Assembly (NCBI RefSeq): GCF_008312935.1
Contig: NZ_VSZO01000001.1
Span: 1,054,001-1,118,000 of the forward strand
DNA: 64,000 bases
Direction of reading: 5' to 3'
Origin: Roseiconus lacunae
Lineage (GTDB): Bacteria > Planctomycetota > Planctomycetia > Pirellulales > Pirellulaceae
The position numbers were made by a program, and so were the translations under genes. Shown piece after piece: positions 44,692 through 51,904 of the stretch. The stretch's first letter is position 1; each line of letters begins with the position of its first letter. The notes beneath the pieces were generated by a model. The model ran no database searches. It saw nothing but the letters and a program-made list of their open reading frames with translations, and was not told the origin of the DNA.

Positions 44692-45033
44692 TTACCTTCC
44701 TAGCAAACGTTCGGACAGATCAGACGCGAAACCGCTGACGTACTCTCCTGATGCTTCGATCGTCTCCAGTACATCGTGGAGCATTTTGATGCGCTCTGGG
44801 CGGACGAAGGCGTACCCAGTGTCTTCGATAGGCGTGTCAAGCCAGATTCCGATGGGTACGCCTTCGGACTGAACGCGAGCGATGTATTGCCTCGCTTCCA
44901 AGTTAGTCGGGAGTCCGTTCTCGTCGACCGCGGATGCTGGAAATGCCAAGAACGTGTAAGGACATTCCCCTCGATCCAACAGTGATTGAGGGTCAACCAA
45001 TTCCCTGTGATTGATTTCTTTGGAATGCGGCAT
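44692..45033 (-). CDS. Hypothetical protein downstream of RlaP genes
   Basis: This 113-residue protein follows the RlaP-type gene by 15 bases in the same direction, so it is the third gene of that operon. It has mixed alpha/beta sequence (FLAFPASAVDENGLPTNLEAR, VPIGIWLDTPIEDTGY). There is no recognised family. Position alone suggests a link with the nucleotidyltransferases. Confidence 0.65.
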   Translation of the reverse strand: MPHSKEINHRELVDPQSLLDRGECPYTFLAFPASAVDENGLPTNLEARQYIARVQSEGVPIGIWLDTPIEDTGYAFVRPERIKMLHDVLETIEASGEYVSGFASDLSERLLGR

Positions 45034-45048
45034 GCTTTGCTCCTGCGA

Positions 45049-45876
45049 CTAGTATCCCATTCCAAGATCTTGCGCTTGTCGGGTCAACTCATCGAGTGCC
45101 TTTACACGTTCAGGTTTCAAACGCAATCGAACCAGTAGGTCGTTTAGCTCGCCACGAGCCGATGGCATCTCGGGAAGTTTGGAGGCTTCGTAGGCCGACT
45201 CGAGTTCGGCAGTGAGGCGTTCGTATTCTCGGGTGTGGAATTCCAGATCGGCGGCTTCAAGCGTTCCTTTCTCGGGTCCGCAACGCTTGCGGTCCACGAG
45301 CTCGTCAATGTACGAGAGTTTGGCCGACTTGTTCAGCGTGATCAGGTTGGCTTCGACCTCGCCAGTGCGCATTAGGTGAATCCCCGTCAGCAGCACGCGA
45401 TAGACGTACAGCAGCGGCTTGACGCGCGGCGGCGACTCCTTGGCGAAGAGCTTCCACTGGGTCGCGGCAAATCCGAGGTAGTGATGTGCGTGATGACGCG
45501 TGATGCAGTTCTTGGCGATCGACTTGAGTTCCTCGTGCTCGGGAGTGCTGTACACCACCAGCGGCGAGAAGATTTGCTCAAGCACGTACCCGTTCCGCTT
45601 CAGCATCAACCGGAAGAACTTTTCCACGTCGTGCGTGACCAAGTCGATTTCCAGACCGTCGTAGATGCCCTCTTTTTCTACCGTTTGCTCGCCCTCATCG
45701 AGTCCGGCAACGGTCTCCAGTGGCAGCATATGAACGCCACGGAGATCGAAGTCGGAATCGGGCGAAGGGAAACCATAAAGATGAGCTCCACTGATGGTCG
45801 CAAACAGCAGCGGGTATGGATGCGACTCGACATGCTGCATCATCTTCACGTGGTCAATCGTGCTGGCATCGGTCAT
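45049..45876 (-). CDS. RlaP-type nucleotidyltransferase 2
   Basis: This 275-residue protein matches the RlaP (PF10127) group of the polymerase-beta nucleotidyltransferases: ISGAHLYGFPSPDSDFDLRGVHM, with metal-binding Asp42 and Asp44, followed by a helical C-terminal domain. RlaP genes are often near RNA ligase and tRNA or RNA repair genes. No ligase is present here. It overlaps the end of the upstream paralog by four bases. Confidence 0.85.
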   Translation of the reverse strand: MTDASTIDHVKMMQHVESHPYPLLFATISGAHLYGFPSPDSDFDLRGVHMLPLETVAGLDEGEQTVEKEGIYDGLEIDLVTHDVEKFFRLMLKRNGYVLEQIFSPLVVYSTPEHEELKSIAKNCITRHHAHHYLGFAATQWKLFAKESPPRVKPLLYVYRVLLTGIHLMRTGEVEANLITLNKSAKLSYIDELVDRKRCGPEKGTLEAADLEFHTREYERLTAELESAYEASKLPEMPSARGELNDLLVRLRLKPERVKALDELTRQAQDLGMGY

Positions 45877-46835
45877 GGCAATGACTCTCCCATCGCTCGC
45901 CGGCGTGCGTCGACTAGGAAAGCATTCGCACGCTCGTAGTCAGGACGGTCCGGTAGCTTGGTTGTTTTGAACGCAGACTCAAAATCACTTTGCAGTTCCT
46001 TCCGCCACGAGTCTGCTTCGGCGAACGGCATCTCACCTCGTTTGATTGTCAACAATTGATCTCGATACTGGCCAACGTCGACCATCATCTCACCCGAACG
46101 TAAGACATGGGTTCCAGACAGCAGCAACCGGATCAAGTGCATCACGTGTTTCCACTTCACTCGTCCCTGATTGCGGATGTCGGTTTGCATCTTTTTGAAC
46201 TGCGATGCAACGTATCCAGAGAACGTCTGGAAGATGAGCTTCGAGAGGAATGCAGATCGCATCTCGAGCAGTTCTTCACCCAGCGGAGTCGCTGACTCAA
46301 CGATTGGGGAATAGAGGCACTCGAGCACATTCGGGTTCGCCTTCAGCGCGAGCACGATGAACTTCTGCAGTTCCCAGTAAACCTCCTGTGTCTCATCATT
46401 TTCCAATTGCTCAGGAACCCCGAAGAGCGACCAATGCAGTTCAGCTGCCGGTAGGTAGATTCCACGGCGATCGGTATCGGACGCTTCGTCTTCAAGGCCG
46501 TAGGCCCGCGATCCGATCACGCAGCGATAGATCACGCGATCGTACAAGCCCGAACTCATCAGCGGCGCGTCGCTATCACGGATGCTGTTTGATTTGAATT
46601 CCGCCAGCCGAACAAGTTGGTCGTGATGGATCGGAGCCTCGAAACCGTCACTGAACTTCACGCGATAAGCGTGGGTGCGATCGACTGGCGACCGGACGAT
46701 CACACCGACAGCGCCCGCCGGGTGCGCAATGCGATCGTTTGCCGCCATGACTTCCTTCTGAGCGACCACTTGCGTGCCGACACTGTAGATAAGCGAATGT
46801 TCCGTCACTGAAAGCTTCCCTATGGAGCGTGACAC
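45873..46835 (-). CDS. RlaP-type nucleotidyltransferase 1 with N-terminal SH3-like domain
   Basis: This protein of up to 320 residues has an N-terminal SH3-like region (VGTQVVAQKEVMAANDRIAHP, GVIVRSPVDR). It is followed by the RlaP catalytic part CVIGSRAYGLEDEASDTDRRG, with Gly-Ser and the Asp pair. The GTG start at 46835 is the first choice; ATG 46748 would remove part of the SH3-like domain. Two tandem, clearly different RlaP enzymes with overlapping ends suggest a complex of both. Confidence 0.82.
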   Translation of the reverse strand: MSRSIGKLSVTEHSLIYSVGTQVVAQKEVMAANDRIAHPAGAVGVIVRSPVDRTHAYRVKFSDGFEAPIHHDQLVRLAEFKSNSIRDSDAPLMSSGLYDRVIYRCVIGSRAYGLEDEASDTDRRGIYLPAAELHWSLFGVPEQLENDETQEVYWELQKFIVLALKANPNVLECLYSPIVESATPLGEELLEMRSAFLSKLIFQTFSGYVASQFKKMQTDIRNQGRVKWKHVMHLIRLLLSGTHVLRSGEMMVDVGQYRDQLLTIKRGEMPFAEADSWRKELQSDFESAFKTTKLPDRPDYERANAFLVDARRRAMGESLP

Positions 46836-47029
46836 CTTGGAGTTGATTGGACGACACGATAGAGACAGATTTTAGCTAGATGGGTTCTGCTGGAGCGAAT
46901 CTCGTTCGTCGGCCCGGGCGTGAACCGGGTAGGTAAGTCTCGTTGGCTGTTAACTTCTTCTCCGTTGGCTTTGGCTGGGCGAGCATCGCAGGCACTTGGC
47001 GCGGACTGCATCCACTTGAGGAGCATTCT

Positions 47030-47263
47030 GTGTCGTCGCTTTATCTCACCGAAGACCTATCTGCTGGCGAGCTCTCCGCCGAGCAGCGCGAACAACGTGT
47101 CGTCGAAATCCTGGCGATCGGGCTGATGCGTCTGAATCGTCGAGCCGGACTGTCCAAAGCAACTGAGCGAGTTGGTTCGACTTCTTTGCCAATCTCTGGC
47201 GACTCCGCCGCATCTCGGCTTGAGTCTCTTTCGGATTCTGGGCTGACTGTTTCCAACCGTTAA
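47030..47263 (+). CDS. Small protein of recombinase cassette B, copy 1
   Basis: This 77-residue protein begins at GTG 47030 after GAGGAG. The helix RVVEILAIGLMRLNRRAGLSK and the tail SGDSAASRLESLSDSGLTV are repeated in the next gene, so it is one half of a tandem duplication. A related small protein lies in cassette A at 21537. The function is unknown. The Ser/Asp-rich end looks disordered. Confidence 0.6.
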   Translation: MSSLYLTEDLSAGELSAEQREQRVVEILAIGLMRLNRRAGLSKATERVGSTSLPISGDSAASRLESLSDSGLTVSNR

Positions 47264-47349
47264 CCCTTTTCAGATTTCTGCAAACGAGACAACCGATTCA
47301 ACGAGACACCGAACCCGATCCTGCCATCCACCGACATTCCGTCCATCAA

Positions 47350-47595
47350 GTGCGTCAACAAATCGAAGGAGCAGACGAAGCGACCGAACAACCGATCGAT
47401 CAGAACACGGCCAATCAGCACCAACGCCGTGTTGTTGAAATTCTCGGGATCGCACTGGCCCGATTGAACGGTCGCGGCGGTTTGAGCAAATCGACCGGAC
47501 TAGACGGCATCCAACCGTCGGAAATCTCTGGCGACTCTTCGGCATCTCGGCTTGAGTCTTCTCGCGACTCCGGGCTGACTGTCCACAACGGTTAA
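47350..47595 (+). CDS. Small protein of recombinase cassette B, copy 2
   Basis: This 81-residue protein is the tandem paralog of 47030, with RVVEILGIALARLNGRGGLSK and SGDSSASRLESSRDSGLTV. The similarity is also visible at the DNA level at the gene ends (CTCTGGCGACTC and TCTCGGCTTGAGTCT). The start is uncertain: GTG 47350 has no clear ribosome site. Confidence 0.55.
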   Translation: MRQQIEGADEATEQPIDQNTANQHQRRVVEILGIALARLNGRGGLSKSTGLDGIQPSEISGDSSASRLESSRDSGLTVHNG

Positions 47596-47629
47596 CGCAC
47601 CCGTGATTCTCGAGAAGGAGACCCAACAA

Positions 47630-48124
47630 ATGGCACTCAACGTGACCAGGGAGGTTCGGAGGATGGAGAAATGCTCCGTCCGGGACCTTCGCAAACAATA
47701 CGCCGAAGTCTTCGGCGAAGCGACCAATGCGTCCAACAAAGATTGGCTGATCAAGCGAATCGCCTGGCGGATGCAATCGAACAGAGAAGGCGACATATCT
47801 AAACGGGCTCGTCAGCGAGCGTTGGAGATCGCATGCGATTCTGACGTACGCATGTCGCCTCCGCCGGAAATGCCCAAGCCGAAGCCTCCACCGGACCGCT
47901 AAGTGACCGAGGAATTCCGGCCGTCGATCGACAAGCGTCTTCCGCCACCCGGAAACCTCATCACTCGCAAATACAAGGGACAGCTGCACATCTGCAAAGT
48001 TCGCCAAGACGGCTTTGAGCACGACGGCGAATTTTACAAGTCACTGACCGCAGTGGCGAAAGCGATCACCGGTCAGCACTGCAGCGGCTACGCATTCTTC
48101 AACATTCAAAAGGCGGACTCATGA
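47630..48124 (+). pseudogene. DUF2924 gene of cassette B, split by an in-frame stop
   Basis: ATG 47630 follows AAGGAGA and the frame reads like the cassette A DUF2924 protein. At 47900-47902 a TAA stands in frame, after PKPPPDR. The frame continues directly with GTG 47903 and the rest of the domain (RLPPPGNLITRKYKGQLHICK, SLTAVAKAITGQHCSGYAFF) to 48124. The two halves together match the intact 21781-22269 gene in order and length. Possible readings are a nonsense mutation, a split gene that restarts at GTG, or read-through. Its end overlaps the recombinase start. Confidence 0.75.
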
Positions 48125-49686
48125 AAAAGACCGAAACCAAGAAAACGATCCGCTGCGCGATCTACACGCGGAAGTCGACTGAAGAAGGACTCGACCAGGA
48201 GTTCAACTCGCTCGATGCCCAACGTGCGTCGGCCGAGAATTTCATTGCTAGTCAAGCAAGTGAAGGTTGGGTCGCACTGTCGACCCAATACGACGACGGT
48301 GGTTTCACCGGCGGGAACATGGACCGGCCGGCGCTCAAACAGTTGATGGCAGACATCGACAGGGGCAAGATCGACTGTGTGGTTGTCTACAAAGTTGACC
48401 GTCTCAGTCGATCGTTGCTCGACTTCTCTCGCATGATGGACGAATTCGAACAAAAGAAGGTGTCGTTCGTTTCGGTCACCCAACAGTTCAACACGACCTG
48501 CAGCATGGGGCGACTGACGCTCAACATCCTTCTTTCATTCGCCCAGTTCGAACGCGAAATCATCTCGGAGCGAACACGAGACAAGATCGCCGCGGCACGT
48601 CGCCGAGGCAAATGGTCGGGCGGGATGCCTGTGCTTGGTTACACGGTTCCGGAAGGCACGACCAAACTGGTTGTTGATCCATTGGAGGCCGAGCGTGTGC
48701 GAGCCATCTTCGATCTGTACCTTGAACGCAAGTCATTGCTGGGAGTCGTCGCTGAATTGGATCGCCGTTGCTGGGTTGCAAAACAATGGACAACTCGCAA
48801 GGGCACCCAGCGTGGAGGCCGGCCGTTCTGCAAGACGAGCCTGCATCGCCTTCTGACGAACGTGACCTACCTCGGGAAGTTGAGGTACAAGGACGAAATC
48901 CACGAGGGCGAACACGATGCGATCGTCGACGAGGATGTCTGGAAAAAGGTGCAAGCCTTGATGAACCGCAACGGACGATCCGGCGGTGGCGAGGTGAAAA
49001 ACAAGTTCGGTGCATTGCTGCGGGGACTGCTTCGCTGCAAACCCTGCGATTGCACCATGATTCCATCGCATTCGACCAAACCAAACGGCAAACGATATCG
49101 CTACTACGTTTGCGCCATGGCCCAAAAACGAGGCTGGGCGAATTGCCCAACCAAGTCGGTGCCGGCCGGCGAGATCAAACGCTTTGTAGTCGACCACATT
49201 CGTTGCATCGGCCGCGATTCGGACCTTGCTCGAAAGGTAATGGAACAAGGCGAAGTCGAATCACGAACGCAGATTGCTGCATTGGCCAATGAAGAACATC
49301 TGCTACTGAAGAATCTCAGCCTCTGGCAAACGCAACTCGGTGAAGTTCTCCGCAAGCTGCCAGCGATGGGCGAGGATTCGGTGATGCTGGGGATTTTGGC
49401 TGATCTACAGGACCGAATCCGCGAAGGCGAAAAGCGACTCACTGCGATTCGGATTGAATCGGATCAACTTGCCCGATCCAAGGTCGATCCAGATTCGGCA
49501 ACCGAGACATTAGCGCACTTCGATGATCTCTGGGAATCGCTTGTCCCCAGAGAACAAGCCGAATTGATTCAGATGCTGATCCAATCGATCGAGTACGACG
49601 GCGAGGCCGGTAAGATCTCGATCGCGTTTCATCCTTCAGGAATTGGTGTGATCGAACAACGCTTGCTCGCGGGGGCTACCGAATGA
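48121..49686 (+). CDS. Large serine recombinase, cassette B
   Basis: This 521-residue recombinase is a paralog of the one at 22266. It has IYTRKST with nucleophile Ser19, VVYKVDRLSRSLLDFSRMMD, SERTRDKIAAARRRGKW, a zinc ribbon (CKPCDCTM...CAMAQKRGWANC) and a coiled coil. ATGA at 48121 and ATGA at 49683 couple it to both neighbours, as in cassette A. It is intact, so it could still act on attachment sites of this island. Confidence 0.92.
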   Translation: MKKTETKKTIRCAIYTRKSTEEGLDQEFNSLDAQRASAENFIASQASEGWVALSTQYDDGGFTGGNMDRPALKQLMADIDRGKIDCVVVYKVDRLSRSLLDFSRMMDEFEQKKVSFVSVTQQFNTTCSMGRLTLNILLSFAQFEREIISERTRDKIAAARRRGKWSGGMPVLGYTVPEGTTKLVVDPLEAERVRAIFDLYLERKSLLGVVAELDRRCWVAKQWTTRKGTQRGGRPFCKTSLHRLLTNVTYLGKLRYKDEIHEGEHDAIVDEDVWKKVQALMNRNGRSGGGEVKNKFGALLRGLLRCKPCDCTMIPSHSTKPNGKRYRYYVCAMAQKRGWANCPTKSVPAGEIKRFVVDHIRCIGRDSDLARKVMEQGEVESRTQIAALANEEHLLLKNLSLWQTQLGEVLRKLPAMGEDSVMLGILADLQDRIREGEKRLTAIRIESDQLARSKVDPDSATETLAHFDDLWESLVPREQAELIQMLIQSIEYDGEAGKISIAFHPSGIGVIEQRLLAGATE

Positions 49687-50120
49687 ACTCGACAATTGTC
49701 TTCGAAGCAAATCTGACCTTTGAACGTCGTGGGGCCGGATCGCGACGAGTCGCAACGGACGAGAAGCCGGACGAAGATGATTTGCCGGCCGGACGTCTCA
49801 TGAAAGTCACCAAACTGATGGCGTTGGCGATTCGGTTCGAGGAACTGATCGCCGACGGCGTCGTCACGGATTACGCCGAGCTCGCACGGCTGAGCCTCGT
49901 TTCCCGAGCCCGTGTGACGCAGATCATGAACCTGCGATTGCTCGCACCGGACATCCAAGAAGCGATCCTGTTCGCCCCGGAAATTCGCAAGGGTCGCGAT
50001 CCAATTTCCGTTCGCGACATGCAGCCGATCGCGCTCACCGCGAAATGGAAACACCAGCGCGACATGTGGCAAGAGCTTTCTTCTCGGCTTGGACCAAACG
50101 TGTCCACTGAATCCCAATAA
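49683..50120 (+). CDS. HTH protein of recombinase cassette B
   Basis: This 145-residue protein is the partner of the 23813 protein. The centre (LIADGVVTDYAELARLSLVSR, ARVTQIMNLRLLAPDIQEAIL) is a helix-turn-helix and the end (VRDMQPIALTAKWKHQRDMW) matches. ATG 49683 overlaps the recombinase stop. Its last codons contain the 17-base repeat TGGACCAAACGTGTCCA. Confidence 0.82.
   Translation: MNSTIVFEANLTFERRGAGSRRVATDEKPDEDDLPAGRLMKVTKLMALAIRFEELIADGVVTDYAELARLSLVSRARVTQIMNLRLLAPDIQEAILFAPEIRKGRDPISVRDMQPIALTAKWKHQRDMWQELSSRLGPNVSTESQ
50090..50106 (+). repeat. Copy 2 of the three-copy repeat
   Basis: TGGACCAAACGTGTCCA, identical over 17 bases to 17939-17955. It lies inside the 3' end of the cassette B HTH gene. 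Confidence 0.6.
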
Positions 50121-50204
50121 TCGCCGGCATCGCTGCTTTCGTTAATGCCAGCAATCTCGATTGCCGGCTGAAGATCGTTTCCCGCTTCCAGGATGGAGTG
50201 ACAG

Positions 50205-50549
50205 ATGACCCCGCAAAAGTTTGGTGCCCAAATCCGCATTCGTCGACTTGAAAATCACCTCGAGCTGCCCCAGCTCGCCGAGCAACTTTGGATTTCGCCC
50301 CAGCACCTGGCCTCGTTGGAGCATGGTGAGTTCGAAGAAGGCGATGACGACCTAATTGAGAAACTGGACATCATTCTCGATTCACCGCCGTGGGACCGCC
50401 TGGCTTTCGATGGCTTCCGACAACTTTTCCCCGAACGATCAACGCCTGCGGATCTGGCGTTCGTCACTGCATTCCGAACGCCAGTCGAGAATTCACCGGT
50501 TTTCTTTTCGCTGCGTGACCAAACGTGTCCACCCCTGTCGCAATGCTAG
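50205..50549 (+). CDS. XRE-family HTH protein
   Basis: This 114-residue protein begins with a lambda-Cro/XRE helix-turn-helix: FGAQIRIRRLENHLELPQLAEQLWISPQHLASLEHGE. It is followed by an acidic helix and a Pro-rich middle. ATG 50205 has a GGAG about ten bases before it. It is flanked by copies of the 15-base repeat (50090 and 50517), which may be its binding sites. Confidence 0.75.
   Translation: MTPQKFGAQIRIRRLENHLELPQLAEQLWISPQHLASLEHGEFEEGDDDLIEKLDIILDSPPWDRLAFDGFRQLFPERSTPADLAFVTAFRTPVENSPVFFSLRDQTCPPLSQC
50517..50531 (+). repeat. Copy 3 of the three-copy repeat
   Basis: GACCAAACGTGTCCA, in the same orientation as the copies at 17939 and 50090. It lies inside the end of the XRE gene. 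Confidence 0.6.
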
Positions 50550-50765
50550 CAACTCCGGCGACGGGGCTGGGTGAATCGGCAGGACGCCCAAACGGATCGC
50601 TCGAACAGCAGGCCACGGACGAGCGGAACGGAGACCAAATTGGATCGGTGGTGGAATCCGCCATCGCTCAGCCTCGTCGCACTTTCAATCAGCCATTCGG
50701 AATGGAACTGACCTTTTTCCCCATGGACGCTTTATGACCTGTTCGTGATCCGCTTTGGACAATCG

Positions 50766-50985
50766 ATGCACACGCTCAACTATCAACGATTTACCAACTT
50801 GCCATTCTTGCTATCGATCAAACCACAACGGCTTCGGGAATTCCTGGAGCCGTTTCGTGATTACCTTTCCGTGAAGCAATTGCATCCGGACCAGACCGCT
50901 CTTTCCCACAACGATTACGTCCAGAGGCTTTCCGAAGTGTTTGCTTCTCCGGATGCGGATACGCCATCACCACTTCTGGATGCTC
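50766..50985 (+). pseudogene. 5' fragment of an unknown gene, cut at the duplication edge
   Basis: From ATG 50766 (or GTG 50745) the frame begins MHTLNYQRFTNLPFLLSIKP and reads convincingly for about 75 residues (FLEPFRDYLSVKQLHPDQTAL, YVQRLSEVFASPDADTP). It then runs into the amidoligase remnant of the inverted duplication near 50990, after which its protein sequence is out of context. It was therefore cut by the rearrangement. I do not know the family. Confidence 0.5.
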
Positions 50986-50989
50986 TGCA

Positions 50990-51448
50990 TAGCGGTCGCG
51001 TTCGCATCGCGTCTTCGCCGCGTCCTTGTTGCCATAGGACTTGATCTGCTTTGCCCATTGGTTTCGTTCGCGGCGTCGCGTTCCGGTCGATGCGTAGATT
51101 GCTTTTTCATGGTTGGCGATCAAGGAAATCAGTCGGGCCAAGGCCGCCGTTCCATGAAATGGTGATGTGTAGCCCGCAAGATTCGTTCACCCGCGCCCCG
51201 CGTTCTTTGATCGTGTCGACCGCGGTTTCGACGTTTTCCAATCCCTCGCGTCCGCGGAGGACCGGTGAAACAAACTCGCAAGGTTTGCGGCCGGCCGGCG
51301 TGCGGATGCTGCCGTCGCGTTCGGCTTTCCAACCCTCGGGCAACCAGGAAACCGGAAGGCCGTTGTGGTAGCCGCCAATCGGCGTGCGATCGTGTCCGGG
51401 CATGTGAGTTTCGATTTCGATACCGAAGGCGATGTCGTTGGCGTGCAT
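50990..51448 (-). pseudogene. Truncated, frameshifted amidoligase copy
   Basis: From ATG 51448 the sequence matches the amidoligase at 3444 almost exactly (FGIEIETH, GRKPCEFVSPVL). In the segment after SCGLHITISWNG it lacks eight bases, where GGCGACGCGGCGGC is GGCGGC, so the frame shifts. The C-terminal 130 or so residues are missing because homology ends at 50990. It cannot make a working enzyme. Confidence 0.82.
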
Positions 51449-51481
51449 GTTTGTGTCTCCGAAAAGCGTGGAATTCGTTTT

Positions 51482-51526
51482 GCGTTGACACACATGAGCC
51501 ATGCGTTTTGAGACACCTCAAGCGAA
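51482..51526 (-). promoter_or_regulatory. Leader element R6, before the broken amidoligase
   Basis: The same sequence as R1, in reverse orientation, with ACGCATG-GCT-CATGTGT. The amidoligase start codon lies 54 bases after it, as in R1. It has been kept although its gene is broken. Confidence 0.7.
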
Positions 51527-51697
51527 GTTTGAAAGTAATGTTCCAGTAATCTGCAGCTTTCTTTTCTTGCCCACAGGCGGCCAGTTTTGGCCCCACGTCG
51601 CCGCCCAAAACATGCGGCCACTGACCGCAAACATGCACACAATCACGACAGTGGCCGACGTGTTGGCCCAGTCGCAATCCAACCCACGGAGCCCGTC

Positions 51698-51904
51698 ATG
51701 GAAGGCAATAACGAAGAACTGAACCCGAATGCGATGACCGCCGAACAAACCGCCGCGCTGTTCTCCAAGTTGCGTCGGCGAAAGGTTCCGGTTGCCGAAA
51801 TTGAAGCGGACATCGAGGACGGCGCGCCGACCAACGGTGCCGGCCGCTTGAACCTGTTGACTTACACCGCATGGATGTTGAAGGAGGCCGGTCGTGGTGA
51901 ATGA
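51698..51904 (+). CDS. Small terminase-associated protein, copy 2
   Basis: This 68-residue twin of the 2988-3194 protein differs at a few positions (EGNNEE for EGSNKE, GAPTNGAG for GVPTSGAG). ATG 51698 follows a CACGGAG site. It overlaps the terminase start by 11 bases. As it lies before the terminase that leads into the head genes, it is the likelier working copy. Confidence 0.74.
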   Translation: MEGNNEELNPNAMTAEQTAALFSKLRRRKVPVAEIEADIEDGAPTNGAGRLNLLTYTAWMLKEAGRGE

